From: Liolophura sinensis
Taxonomy: Eukaryota > Mollusca > Polyplacophora > Chitonida > Chitonidae
Direction: 5' to 3'
Assembly (NCBI RefSeq): GCF_032854445.1
Contig: NC_088295.1
Span: 8,000,501 to 8,064,500, forward strand
DNA: 64,000 nt
Position numbers and translations under genes: made by a program. The stretch's first letter is position 1, and each line of letters starts with the position of its first letter. This document shows, piece by piece, positions 24,701 through 36,677 of the stretch. The notes under the pieces were generated by a model. That model saw only the letters and a program-made list of their open reading frames with translations. It was not told where the DNA came from and made no database searches.

Positions 24701-27700
24701 TTTATCATTGTTGCAATTCCTGTGTACATCCTAACAGAGTAATTTTGATACACTTACAGTCATAAATTTTAATAAAATCCCACTATTTTCGTAACTTTCC
24801 TTAATTTAACAATTTGTATATTTCATTACACTTTACTTTATGTAACCTAATAGTCCCACCACAGTAAGTACCCATAGTTTCAGGTACATGCATTTTAATG
24901 CCATCTTCAGACAACTTGCCATACGGATTTACATGTCATGTTTTTCTAAAACACAAAACACATATTTTCACAAAATTTGCAATACCATAGCTAACAATAA
25001 TCCAGAACAGACCTGTTAGCATGGACATAGTTGTAGTTTTGCCTGCTCCATTATGACCCAACAGTACTGTGATCTGCCCTTCATACAGATTTAGGTTCAT
25101 CCCATCAACAGCCACAGTGCCACCCTCAAACTCCTGAAACAGAGAAACTTAGCTGTATTTCAATACACACATTTATACTCTTCATATATTTTCTTGCTTA
25201 GGTTTTATGTGCTAGGAATATGTGTAGATGAAAAAAGCATGGAATTTAATGAAGATATAGATTTTAATATGATGCTACATCATGCAAAAATATACTGACA
25301 ACACGACAGCACCTCAGGATAAATAACTCTCCTGTATTGCTTGAACTTAGCCCTGTCAATTTTAGCAGATAAATCTATTTTCAATGTTGGAGGAAAGTAT
25401 GAAAGTAAAACTTGAAAACCATCTAATTTGTGAAATTGTAGACCAGAAAATTTTTCCTCTTGAAGACATATTTACATGATTGGAAAGCCTTTAAACAGAA
25501 AAAAATCACTAAAACATCATTATTGGACAAAACGAAAAGGGGGATTTTCAGTTTTATTTTTATTTCATTTTTTTGAGTGCTGAAGGGCCTTAAAACAGAA
25601 AAAAAAATGGTGTTTCTTGACCATATAACCAGCAATACACTACAGCCTGAATACAACAAAATAAAGCAACATTATTTTACAGAGTGGCATTAACATGTGA
25701 TGGCCTTTATGTAGGAGGAGTGGTACATATGCCATAAGCACCCTAGAGGAGGTGTTACCCACATACATATCATCACCCCAAAATAATGTAATTTCTGATG
25801 ACTACTGATTATACATGTATAACCTCACTTTTCTCAAATTCTGTATCTGGATGCCAGCTCTAAGGCCCAGTGGATCCTTTTCAAAGAACTCCTGACTATG
25901 GTGGGGGTTCTGTAACAAAGGTTCTTCTTCCTCCACCAGTAGTTCCTCAGGCAAGCTTCCACACCAGTAGGTTTTCTGCACATGAAAAGCATTCTATGAC
26001 TGCCCTTAAACATACATGTGCAGAACAAAAAATATCTCTGAACAAAGGATAATAGCATAGTCTGAACCAGAAAGATGGAAATATACCAATTCTGAAAACT
26101 CGCCATGTAATAAACAATATTTTGTCCTCCCACACTGTTTTCTCCATAACAACCCATATTATAATATTATAGTGGACATTCACCAAACTAAACATATAGC
26201 TGAAATATGCTTAATTTGGCTCTGTTGAAGTGTTAATGGTTTGTTCACAGCAAACAGTGGTTAATACAGGCAGTGCATGAAATTATAGGTCTGTGTGAAT
26301 ATTATTATAAGTTATCGACTTTGAGAGGGGCATACAGGAATCTAAATCCTTGGTGTTCATATACTGTTTATCAAATAGACAGCCTGCCTTATGTATATAT
26401 ATATATATATAGCTGAGCTGATGTTGACTGCAGACAGTGCTGACAGCGATATGACACACCATGGAATGCAGCGTCACAAAGAAAAATGACATCAGCTAAA
26501 CTTGACTTGCTTACTGTAAATTATTTAAACCCACTGATGTGATTCACATAACCCGAGTGGGCGTGGCCTGCAGCTGTGAAAAGTGTGTGTCAACATTTTA
26601 ACCCGTCCAATCAGCCCAGGGGAATCAAATATCACAGATGATGTAGGGACAATGGAAAATGCCTCACCAGAAATGGGAAGTACCACGGCTGAGGAATACC
26701 AAACTCTCCTGGGAATACAGCTTCCACATACCAGGTGATGAGCAGGTAGAACACTGTGTCCACCAACAACACCAGTATCACATGTAACACAGCAAAGTCA
26801 TCATCCACAGACACACCTTGGGCTATGTTACTCCACTGTACTCCCTCACCTGGGGATGGACAAGGTCAGAAGTAACATACAGAACACATAACACCCATAC
26901 CACAGCACCACATACATTAGTCATATATATATACATCTTTGCCATTATATCCACTGAAAAGAGGTGGAGCTTTTAGTGGTAATTTTAACCATATGGAAAC
27001 CTGATCACCACTTTTGATTCTTCTATCTTCTTGAACCTCTTTACATAGCAGGTTTAGCTTGTTACTATTACAATCCACATGTTATGATGCACAAATATAC
27101 AAACTGCTTTTATTTAGGCTGGGTTAGTTTATTCAACATCCTTCAAAGATATCTCTTACCAATGATGTAGTCATTTTAAAATGAATAATAATAATTTAAT
27201 GAGAAAATCACCACCTTAAAAGTCACAAATTTACCTGTTCCTTCAAACATGCCAATAACCTGGGCTCCCATGGCCATGCCCACATTGGAAATGAGGCTGA
27301 CCGCAATCTTGAGGCCCCAGGACATAGTGTCATAGCGAGGCTGAATGAAGAAGTATGGGACATACGAGACGAAGAATAGAACACCGGCGGCCGCTGCAGC
27401 TGAATTAGCTGAAACATTCACACAGCGTGTACTAAGCAGAAAGTTAACACATTCATATACAGAATGTACATTGTGCAGAAAGGCATAGTACTTGAACATT
27501 TACCAGAAGACTACTGTGGTTTATACAGTATGGTTCATTTACTTAACAACATTTTCCCACACACATACACGCCTTGTGTGTAAAACACTGAGAAGAACAT
27601 GACAGAATCACTGTCTCAGTATAACACAAAATTATACTTTGTGTGCATTCAATCCTATTACTTATTTGTACACTCCAAGTAGCTTTGCATTATTTAACTA

Positions 27701-30516
27701 CAATGTCAATCAAGGTTGCCACTACGCACAATCATGTATTATGTATGTTTGCAGGATAGGTCCATGGCAATTTAGTTACACAGACATGTTGAGATCAAGA
27801 AACATGTTGAAGTGGAGCTATCAATTATATTGATGTAGAGTTATAAAGATGGCAGCAAGGTATTGCCACCAGCACACATGCATAAATAAGCACAACACCA
27901 TGCAAGTGTTCATGGCAAAATATTTCTATTTCCCAAAAATTTAAACCGTAGAACCTTGGGCAACAAATAAAGCTAATGCGAATGACTATTTTTCAGTCAC
28001 TGCAACACCTGGTCCATAAAAGTTTTCAAAAGAAATGAACACTGGATAAAAACGTATATGCTTACCTCTGGAGAAGAAAACACTGACAGCAAAAGCAAAT
28101 GCTACAGTAGCCACAGCATAGACCATGAGGAAGATGAAGACAACAAAGCTATCTGTTTTCCCGATCACACTGCCTTTGCTGGTGAGGGGCACACACAGGA
28201 ATAGTGTCATGATAAACACAGTAATCAGCAAGAACAGAAAATACTTCACAAACCATGCCAACCAGTGCAGCCAGTTGTTCAAACCCATCATTTTCATTGA
28301 CTCCTAGATAAAAACAAAGAACATTAACACTAGTCAGTTTACTAAAACATGTACTTCTCTTATATGTACTTTATTCCTTTACAGTTTTTTTTTCAGCGGA
28401 TTTGCATTCTAGATCTAGATTTTTTACTAATTAGCTATTCTGATTATATGAGCTAATAAATTTAATGACTAGTTAAATCCAATGTGAAATAAATAAAACA
28501 AGACAGATAATGATGCAAAGACAGAAAATTCATTTGTTTTAGAGTACATTTTTCTCCATTTGATTTAACTGTTAATGCGTCCTGAGAGCACAAGTAGATC
28601 GTGTACATAATAGACTGTTGTAAAAAAATTTTTATTAACTATCCTTTGGTTTCACTGATAGGTCATTCACCGATTTGCTGTCTGATCATACAGTCAAACA
28701 TTTTAAACCTTCTGGACAAGTTTATGCACATATTTTAGCGGATTTCCAGTCCAGCATTTTAAATCTTCTAGACCAGTTTAGCCATACATTTTAGTGGATT
28801 TCCAGTAGGCAAAACATGAAAACCACAAGATCAATACCTTCAACTTTCTTTCTCTTTCATGGACCAAGTCCTTCACGATGTTGAGGGCACACAACACAAA
28901 GCTTAGCATGAGTATCAGAGGAAACTGTTGTTGTATGACCAGAACAAAGGGATCATCATTAAATGGTGGGTATGGGTGTCGTTTCAGCCTTATATCAATG
29001 TTACTTCTATTATCTTTCTTTGTACCACTGGCATCAGCAATATACTCAGTCACAGCCTTGTTTATGGCATGCTGTAAGGACAGAAATCCTTCTCGATAGT
29101 ACCCTGTAAAATACATCACAAAATTCATCCATAAGAATAACATATAGCACCACCTTAAGTAACTTACCAGTGGATCTGAATGTCTATGTACGTGCATACA
29201 TATTAAATTTGCTGTTTAACTTTTTCTCTATGTGCATCAAAATTTTTCCAAATACTCAACCAGTTATATTAAAACTTTATACTCTGACTGCAAACTGACT
29301 GGATCATACTACTAGTTTAGCTGAGTTTTCAACGCATCTATGACATACAAACAATCCTGGTGCTTTTCCAGTTCAGACCTTGCTCTACGGGTGAGGTCAG
29401 TGCTTCATCACACTTGAGTAAGAGACAACATCTAGTGAAACTACACGAACTTGGAGACAATAAATGACTCATGCACATACCTGGTAAGCCACCAAATATT
29501 GTTTTGTTTTCACGGGGCCCTACTCGCTGAAACATTGGAAACATAAACTGTGTAAACCAGTTTGTGTCACTTTTGAATGGATTCAGAGAAAACTTAGGCG
29601 TGGTGGCATTCTTTGGTGATGAACTCAACCTGAGCTTGTAGGAAATTTTCTCTGGAAATATTGTCCCATTCTGAAAAAAGTCACTGAGAAAAACTACTCC
29701 AGCCAGAAACTGTGGGAAGTTGTGGGCAGTGGCATTGTTCGTCATGATGAAGCCCACCATGCTGTCTTCAGAGTTGAAACCATTATCTGCAACAGACAAA
29801 AGTACAGTCTTCACTGTGCAAACAGGAGAAAAGCTATTCAGCCATGCTGTATTTCACCTGAAGCTTGGCAGTTCTGCTTGATGCATGTACTGATTGATTC
29901 ATTCATCTTATGGTGCGACTTGAGAGTTTTTGTGAAGTTTGATTAATTTCCTGTCAGAAAAACTTAGGTGGACTTAAAAGTACCCTTTTTAAGGCAAATG
30001 TGTGCTTCTGAAAGTGCATTTATACAGGCCAAACTTAATATGTAGGTGAAATAAAGTAAACAGGGAGAAAAGCTGATGAACAATGTTCAGCAACGTGAAA
30101 CAACACGATTTCATTTACTAGATACTTGTACTTTTTTTTATAACACTATTTCATCTGGGTAAGAAGCATGAGTACCATCTTACTGTTTTTATGATCATCT
30201 TACTTGTGACATTGACTCTCAGTGTTTTCCCCACAGAATCCATAACTGTTCTCACAGCCCTGTTGTTTGGAGTAAAAGCCACACGAGGAACTACAGTGAA
30301 TTTTGCACGTAGATCTGAAGGGAGGGTATCCACATCAAATGCAGACCAGTTTTGGCCATATGGCTTAGGATTAGCTATGACTCGCTGACGAACAAGTATG
30401 AGTAAGACGGCAAACAGTGTGGGAAGAAGTATTTCCAACACTGTCAAAATAATCTTGCGCTTCTGCAGCAAGTAATTCTTCCAAAGAAGCAACAGGAACT
30501 GTCTCCCTTTTGCCAT
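15747..30516 (-). CDS. ABCA3: Full-length ABC transporter, subfamily A, ABCA3-like
   Basis: Nineteen coding exons: 30516-30204, 29786-29481, 29103-28838, 28303-28066, 27408-27235, 26849-26668, 25975-25829, 25133-25013, 24654-24500, 23972-23817, 23535-23325, 23031-22782, 22494-22382, 21907-20885, 20534-20307, 19825-19326, 17988-17801, 17125-16955 and 16182-15747. They sum to 5178 nt, exactly 1725 codons plus TGA, with all phases matching. The start has a CACCATGGC context. Order is a first membrane segment near residue 22, a large extracellular loop, TMD1, NBD1 (Walker A GHNGAGKT about 568-575, LSGGM 667-671, ILDEP about 689), TMD2 with another large loop, and NBD2 (GINGAGKTT about 1424-1432, SGGN 1524-1527, FLDEP about 1545). 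Human ABCA3, which loads phospholipid into lysosome-related organelles, is about 1700 residues. The C-terminal MVHYHV...DYSVSQ region is also ABCA3-type. Subfamily assignment is firm; one-to-one orthology with ABCA3 is inferred. Confidence 0.95.
16501..16891 (-). mobile_element. SINE family B insertion with 15-bp target-site duplication
   Basis: The element spans 16516-16876 in minus orientation inside an ABCA intron. Both flanks are the same 15 bases, TCTTAACCATACTGA, at 16501-16515 and 16877-16891. Read on the minus strand it starts with a tRNA-like head (box A TAGCACGGTTGGTAGAGCG, box B GGATCAATCC), then a conserved body and a GTTGAGTACGACGTTAAACC segment, and ends in a short CACT-type tail. 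It matches the copy at 52160-52527 over essentially its whole length. Confidence 0.92.
17291..17515 (+). mobile_element. Degenerate SINE family A copy
   Basis: The segments ACCAATGCAACTACTGTGAG, TGGGAAGGTCTACCAGCAAC and CTGTGGATGGTTGTACATG follow the family A body seen at 62577-62871. It is diverged and its tail is not clear. It lies in an ABCA intron. Confidence 0.5.
17964..19118 (-). repeat. 112-bp minisatellite carrying the acceptor and first bases of ABCA exon 17988-17801
   Basis: Ten units of 112 bp follow the real exon edge. Read on the minus strand each contains GTACAG then GTTCAGCAGAAGCTTGGGCA, against GTACAG then GTTCAACAGAAGATTGGGTA at the real exon. About 24 coding bases and the acceptor are therefore repeated. 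Units start near 18080, 18192, 18304, 18416, 18528, 18640, 18752, 18864, 18976 and 19088. All decoys lie upstream of the real acceptor in transcript orientation. Continuing from any decoy in the exon's frame soon reaches a TAA, so use of one would truncate the product. The 65-residue plus-strand frames in the array are periodicity artefacts. Confidence 0.93.
19924..20131 (-). mobile_element. SINE family A, near complete, minus orientation
   Basis: Reversed tail (TTTATTTATATATTTGATTG), GTACTCAAGAATATTT, GCAAGCATTATGGTGAGAG, GTGACCATCCACAGCAGACC and the head end GCCATGGAGGCCCCGCC are in the expected order. It sits in an ABCA intron. Confidence 0.7.
24356..24424 (-). other. Candidate in-frame cassette exon of the ABCA gene (23 codons)
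   Basis: Between exons 24654-24500 and 23972-23817 lies a 69-nt stop-free segment preceded by TCTGCAG and followed by GTAATG. Both flanking exons meet at phase 0, and so does this segment, so including it adds 23 residues ([16 protein letters not shown]..., ending YFGQ) between FFGL and LKGYP in NBD1. Skipping it gives the continuous reading expected for the family. The inserted sequence is not one I know from ABCA proteins. It may be an alternative exon or a chance open segment. Confidence 0.45.
26390..26411. repeat. Short (TA)n run
   Basis: About 20 bases of TA dinucleotide in an ABCA intron. Confidence 0.8.
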
Positions 30517-31022
30517 GGTGCTGTCTTTCAGTTGTTAGTACTCGGTGGCTTCAAACATGGGTGTTAATTGTTAAGGCCATATCTGTAAAACAAAGTGTAA
30601 AATCATGAAAAATACAAACCAGTAATAACCAGTATCACACATAAATTAACACCACATACACCAAACTCTCCTACAGCAATTCCAATAAATTTTATTCAAA
30701 GGCTTACACTATAAATGATTTCAGCTAAATAAGAGACATATGAGGCATTTTTGAACTGCAAGTATTTTTATATAAATTTATAGGTGGAGACCACACAATC
30801 AACCACTTAAAACCATGTACCATGAATACCAATTAAGGCCTCCACTACTTCAAACTACTGGTAATTCCTGAAAATGACACAGTAATGTCAATGAATCTAA
30901 GATCTGTTACCAAAAGAATTTGGTTAAACATTTTGATGACATATTATCCAAACATATTTAGCACCTTTTATGAAAGAGGGAGATCATATAAAAATTTAAC
31001 AGCTGTTGTATAAGTGAAATAT

Positions 31023-31075
31023 TCTTCAGTACGACATAAAACACCAATAAAATAAATAAATAAATTATTTAACAG
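31023..31075 (+). mobile_element. SINE family A 3' tail fragment
   Basis: TTCAGTACGACATAAAACAC followed by CAATAAAATAAATAAATAAA is the 3' end of family A without its body. Confidence 0.5.
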
Positions 31076-31437
31076 ATTCGTCACTTCCACCATGTAATAA
31101 ATAAACCTCTACAAATTTTATCAGCTTGTTTTACCTATCACGAAAGTTCTGCAGAAGGAGGGAATAGGACAGCCCCATAACCCCTAGCCCTGCATCAATG
31201 TCTTCTACATGGGCATTTAACTCAGTCTCTGGGTTGTACATGTACATATAGGTCGTGCGGATGACTTGTCAAAACACAGATCCATATTCGATCAAAGACA
31301 AGTGTACAGGCAGGCCGTGATCGGTAATCATTTTGTGACACAATATTGCTACCTCTCCTGTTATGGCTACAGGAATCACTTGTGTCACAAAGATTTGGCG
31401 TTTTGCCATTGTCGAGGACGCTGAGTCTGTCTGGATG

Positions 31438-31466
31438 AACAACACAACACAACACAACACAACACC
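31438..31466. repeat. (AACAC)n microsatellite
   Basis: About five to six copies of an AACAC pentanucleotide upstream of PRDX4. Confidence 0.85.
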
Positions 31467-31827
31467 TGTGATAGTTAACTTGTGAACAGCTGAACCTACC
31501 CGACACAAAAACTAAGTGCACGCGCACTTAAAAGAGGTTTTCCTTACTCCAGGGCCTCTCTTAACCTAAACTTTTCACATGAAACTCTCACCATTTAATG
31601 CTTCCAACTTGAAAGAAAAAATAATAATCTAATACCCACGAACATAAACAAACCCACAAAAAGAATCCCTCAGACGGCACAAAGACGTTCATCACTCCGA
31701 TCACCGTTGTGTTGATCACATGACTTGTCGTCTGTCAGTAAGGGGAGCTCACTCTGGTGTCTGATCCGCATTCCGCTGGCGCAATGTATATTTTGACCGG
31801 GTACATTTACACGTGGTCAAACTCAAG

Positions 31828-32562
31828 ATGGCGGCCGCACACATCTTGTTGGGTTTCGTTGTTCTTGTATACAGCGCTGTTGCAAACGAAGAAACCTGCT
31901 ATACATACGGAGATGGACATGTTTATCCTCAAGAAACTAGAAGAACTTCAGGGCATACTATTCAGTGGAGTGAGGCGATAATTTCGAAGCCTGCGCCAGA
32001 TTGGAATGGTACAGCTGTCGTCAATGGAGAATTCAAAGAAATCAAACTGGCAGACTTTCTGGGGAAGTACTTGGTGTTCTTCTTCTATCCACTGGATTTT
32101 ACTTTTGTTTGTCCGACAGAAATCATTGCTTTCAGTGATCGTGCAGAGGAATTCCGTGCCCTGAATGCTGAGGTTGTAGCTTGCTCAGTGGACTCTCAGT
32201 TCACTCATTTAGCCTGGATCAACACTCCACGTAAACAAGGCGGTCTAGGGCCTCTGAAGATTCCTCTTTTGTCGGATCTTACCCACGATATCTCCAAGGC
32301 GTATGGTGTTTATCTGCAAAACCTAGGGCACACACTGCGAGGATTGTTCATTATAGACGACAAGGGTGTTCTGCGTCAGATCACAATGAATGATCTACCA
32401 GTAGGACGATCAGTAGACGAAACTTTGAGGCTGGTCCAGGCCTTTCAGTACACCGACAAACATGGTGAAGTGTGCCCGGCAGGCTGGAAACCAGGCGGTG
32501 ATACAATTATACCAAACCCAGCAGATAAACTCAAATATTTTAAAAAGATGAATGAGGAATAA
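31828..32562 (+). CDS. PRDX4: Peroxiredoxin-4-like, secreted/ER 2-Cys peroxiredoxin, intronless
   Basis: A single uninterrupted frame of 244 codons starts at the ATG in AAGATGGCG; the frame is open a few codons upstream but has no earlier ATG. Residues 1-20 form a hydrophobic signal peptide. The following segment with Cys24 corresponds to the PRDX4-specific N-terminal extension. The peroxidatic Cys95 lies in FTFVCPTE with Pro88 and Thr92 of the catalytic motif, Arg171 is in HTLRGLF, and the resolving Cys216 is in GEVCPAGW. The GGLG (138-141) and C-terminal YF (237-238) motifs that make typical 2-Cys enzymes sensitive to overoxidation are both present. The enzyme reduces peroxide and, in the ER, passes disulfides on for oxidative folding. 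The coding region has no intron, unlike the multi-exon genes around it and unlike vertebrate PRDX4. Confidence 0.96.
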   Translation: MAAAHILLGFVVLVYSAVANEETCYTYGDGHVYPQETRRTSGHTIQWSEAIISKPAPDWNGTAVVNGEFKEIKLADFLGKYLVFFFYPLDFTFVCPTEIIAFSDRAEEFRALNAEVVACSVDSQFTHLAWINTPRKQGGLGPLKIPLLSDLTHDISKAYGVYLQNLGHTLRGLFIIDDKGVLRQITMNDLPVGRSVDETLRLVQAFQYTDKHGEVCPAGWKPGGDTIIPNPADKLKYFKKMNEE

Positions 32563-33880
32563 ACTGTCCAGTCGAATTGTAAATGTAACAATCCCTTCAT
32601 TCATCAGTTTGTGGTTCAGTTTTATCTTGTCATTCCATTATAAAATCTTTAGGCACAATGCAGTCATAAAAAAAACTACATGTCTATCTTATTTCTAGCT
32701 TTTCAGTTTCCTCACTTTCCAGATGTTTATATTTTAAGTAAATTTTGTTACATGAATGTAATGTTTTATTTAATGAATTTTGTTGTAAATGCAGGAACAA
32801 TCTGTTGTTGAAGCATGTCTGCTGATATGTGTATGTGTGAGTTTGTACTTATAAACATTCTGTACTTAGTTACCATAGCCAACTTATGCTTAACAGGGCC
32901 ATGGTGCTTCTCAGAACAAAGTAAAACAAACAAGGGGATTTTTAAAGTTGATGGTTTTGCTTTTGTTGGTGGTGGTCCACTTTGTTTGTGAAAAGCACTT
33001 TCTTTGATTCTGAAACATGGCTCAGAAGATAGAGAGCATGTAAGTTCCGTAGTGACAGATGGCATGTTTGAAAGAAATTGCCCCCCGATAAATATTTTAG
33101 TAATTTATAGCAGAGGACAATGTCTAGTTTTGAACCTCAGGCAAAGATAGTGTATTCGTTGGATTTGTTGGATATTTAATTTTCAGCTATCCAGATAGAA
33201 TTGATATTTCAGTAGAGCTTATGTAAAGTTCTTTAAGGTTCACTGATGGAGTGACAGACATGGGCCTTTTTCCCAGTGTTGCAGCTTGTGGTGGCCATTT
33301 TGTGTTAGCCCTCAGGGAGGGCCATCACATGATCTCCAACTTTCGGACTGTCTATCAGAATGAAATGTTGATATAAGGCTGAATAAGCTAATTTCATCAT
33401 TTTTTGCCAATTTCTGCCAAAAAAGTGCACTTTTGGAGCAGACTAATTTGGCATGTTCTGGGTGTAGAACTAAATTAACCCTTCATGCACAGAGTTGGAG
33501 TTCTATAACCTGTTCCCATGACAAATTAACTCATACCATCTACACGTAAAAATCATATCATCATAATGCTGTTTAGCGATTTAATTGTAAATTGTAGTTG
33601 GCAATGTACTGATTAGAGATAAGCTTTTTAAATACATGCTTGTATTACTGTCCAATGTCCACTGAAGGCCTCTGACAGCTATTTCTGATGCAAATGATTT
33701 CATAAAGATGTCTGTTGCCTGCTACTATTTTTTAAATTTAATATTCATTAATAAGTTCTTGTGAAAAGTATGTTAGTGCTTAGTCATTTTTAGATTCTAA
33801 GAACAAGCAATGCATATGTCCATTCTCCTTGTTAATGGAAACTGTTCAGAGTAAATTGTACTTTAAAAACCTTGCTATGC

Positions 33881-33886
33881 AATAAA
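33881..33886 (+). terminator. Candidate poly(A) signal of PRDX4
   Basis: AATAAA 1.3 kb after the PRDX4 stop on the same strand. It is the first canonical hexamer I noticed; a variant signal closer to the stop is possible. Confidence 0.3.
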
Positions 33887-33889
33887 TTG

Positions 33890-36677
33890 GAAAATAGGAC
33901 TTTTTAATTACAGCTTAATGTCAAGAAAATTAAAAATTGCTCATGATAAATGTGGTTTATGGGAAAATTGTTTTGGTTGTTTGTGTAAATGAGTAGGACA
34001 TTTTTAAGTGTCATTGCGCTTGTTTAGTGTGCTGAATTGCCCAGGTTTGTCTACTTGCTGTATTAGGATATACATAATTACAAATAGTGGTGTCTGTTTT
34101 GAAAGTCATCTTACAAAAAAAGGTTAGAACATTTTCAATCACCATTACTATCACTTTTACTAAAGTTAGTAACTCTTGTAAAAGAAGAATTTTTTAGTCT
34201 GGTATGGATACGTTTCAATTAAAGGATCATTACTAAATGACCGATTTATTTATTTATTTGCTTGGTGGTTTTACGCCGTACTCAAGAATATTTCACTTAT
34301 TCAAGGGCGGCCAGAATTGTGGTGGAAGGAAACCGGGCTGAGCCCTGGAGAAACCCACAACCATCCGCAGGTTACCTAAATGACTGAAATACTACTGATG
34401 AGTCACAAGTTAGACCTGGTGATATATTGTGAGTGCAGAATCTATAGCTGTTATATGTTGCAACTGCTTGAAGAATGGTACTTGCTGCTGCCTCACTTGG
34501 TGCTCAGAACTGAGATGTTAGAGCAAGGAAACAGGACTGGTTAGCTTGGTGTCTGTATAATGTGACTGGATGGGATGTCATGCCTACTGTCTGGATACTT
34601 CAGTGGCGGTAGCGTAGACTTCCCCTCATGGCTTGTCATAGGGCTGAAAAACTGCTATGTTAGTACCATGAAGAAACCCCAAGCACACATAGTCACTTGT
34701 AACTGAACAGCCTTCGCTGTAAAGTAGGAGTTTTTGAATGTATTTGAATGCATTATAAAACACCAATGAAACAAACATATATCATCCCTACTATGGTAGG
34801 TTGTTCTTTTCAAACAAAAGGATCTCAATGTCACATCAGCAGTGTTGCTTCAATGGAGCATCACTTTGGCTGTTCTAGGAGAAGTGCTGCTTCACTAGGA
34901 TACCAGACTTTGACACCCCACATGTACTTGGAGTCTTCGGACACCAGACTGACCACGATTTGGTATGTCCCCTCATACTGAGCGCTAAGCCTGGCAAACT
35001 ACTGACATAAATAAACTCATACTCAGGCACGACCTCACCTGGCTTGAACCCAGGCCTTTCAATTTATCACTCCTCGAATGTCTTCTCCAGTGAACAAGAG
35101 ATAACTGAAATCGATTGTAAAGGTCATCCATTGTGAGCTGTCTAAATGAAAGTCTGCAGGAAAATCCAGTCTTGATAAAGCAATAAACACAACACAGAAC
35201 TTCACAAGTGTTCGCTCAAGTTTTACACATTTTCATGTGCACATACACAGTACAGCTGAGAAATTGTTTTCCACAGAATAGCAAGGTTTAGAAATTCCAA
35301 CTGATAAAATAAACAATTAGACATAACAGGATTAAAAACAAAAGTACATGTAAGTAATAAAATCACATTATGACAACACTTCTATATACTGAAACAATTC
35401 AGCCATACCATAATCTTGAGGTATTAACATGCATGTATAATGTCACACTAAAGGGACCATCAAATTGTGCACACACTTCACAGATCCATGCTCTGTTTAA
35501 TACTAACAACTTGACATTGGACTGACCACACACATCTGACTGTCGGCATGTGCATGATTAATGCTGGTCCTTCCTATGAGGCAATGAATCCTAATTACAG
35601 ATGACAAGCCAGTGTACGTCTAATAACATGTTTTAGTCACCAGTTTCCCAGGGTCTACTGATATCCATTGTTCTACACACTCTCATCTATAATTCTACCA
35701 TAACTTCATATATGTTCATTCATATTTCTATAATAGTAAACGTGATTGAGTTCAACATGGTTAGATGGTCCGGAATCATCATGAAATACCGATTAGGTAG
35801 ACCAATTGTGGAAGGGTTGTCATATGGAACTCAACGTGATTGGTCACTCAGGTTGGCCTGGAAACAATTGCATTTCAACATAATCCTAGAATGCAACAGA
35901 CAGTCTTGTGTAAAAGCATGTAAAAGTATGAAAATTGGTTCACTTCGTACACAGTTGTCTCCCTTAGTACACACTGTAGATAAACAGTTTACATCACCTC
36001 TACATTTCATATCATACTACCTCATGACAATTGAGTTTTCTTCATTGAAACATTTAAAACTCATTTTTAATTTTACCAAAGACTTCATCTGATGAGTAAT
36101 CTTTGATGTGTCATACAATATAAATTTAGCATTTAATGACCCTTAATTACTTCAGAATGGTGTATGCTACAGCTGTACTTAGCATTGGCACTGGAAATTA
36201 TCACATTTGCAAATAAGTTATAAAAAATAGCTCATGATCACTGACTCCTGCTACGGTTACATTTCATATCACACAGATCATTCATGGCCCTTGTGCATGG
36301 GCAGGATAGCTTATGTACCCAGCAACTTACGTTTCAGAGGTCTGGCCCATGCCATTGTCACGGGTACCTTCAGCTGATTGAGAATTTATGTTCGAAAATT
36401 ATGTAAACACGTATGTCTTACTTCTTGAAAATTGTAACAGTTTTCTTAAGTAAAGAACATTTGTTCTAAAAGCATATTTTTTCCGATGTATTTAGCTCTG
36501 CGTTGGATTCACAGGATTCAAAGCAAACATACAGCTCTTCACCACAGAGGTTGGAATGGTAATACCTGAAGCACACAGCAATGGCAGCACCTTCATACCC
36601 ACGTGTAGTACAGCATGCTGTACTCACACCTAAAAGCAACCAGCAGATACATGTGTCATTGATACCAACAAGGACTA
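33890..36677. other. Intergenic region, PRDX4 and SPSB3 convergent
   Basis: AT-rich DNA with no recognisable gene. The longest frame (126 codons at 35712-36092, plus) has no family resemblance that I can see and looks like chance. The only structured element is the SINE at 34242-34375. Confidence 0.55.
34233..34384 (-). mobile_element. 5'-truncated SINE family A with 9-bp target-site duplication
   Basis: The reversed tail (ATTTATTTATTTGC), GCCGTACTCAAGAATATTTC and AAACCCACAACCATCCGCAG are family A. The element (34242-34375) is flanked by CTAAATGAC at 34233-34241 and 34376-34384. Confidence 0.75.

Larger units (their letters stand above)
30517..31827. promoter_or_regulatory. Bidirectional intergenic region between the ABCA gene and PRDX4
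   Basis: The ABCA start codon (minus) and the peroxiredoxin start codon (plus) are 1.3 kb apart and point away from each other, so both 5' UTRs and promoters must lie here. No TATA box is convincing. A TCACATGA octamer (an E-box/M-box type palindrome half) occurs near 31720. A short family A tail fragment is at 31023-31075 and an AACAC pentanucleotide run at about 31438-31466. Any 5' UTR intron is not resolvable. Confidence 0.45.

Noticed and set aside
31813-31827. Upstream GTG as start of PRDX4
   Set aside because: GTG is not expected as a eukaryotic start, and the ATG at 31828 has a strong AAGATGG context directly before the signal peptide.
35712-36092. 126-codon plus-strand frame between PRDX4 and SPSB3
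   Set aside because: No recognisable motif, no plausible promoter or poly(A) context, and composition like the surrounding AT-rich DNA.
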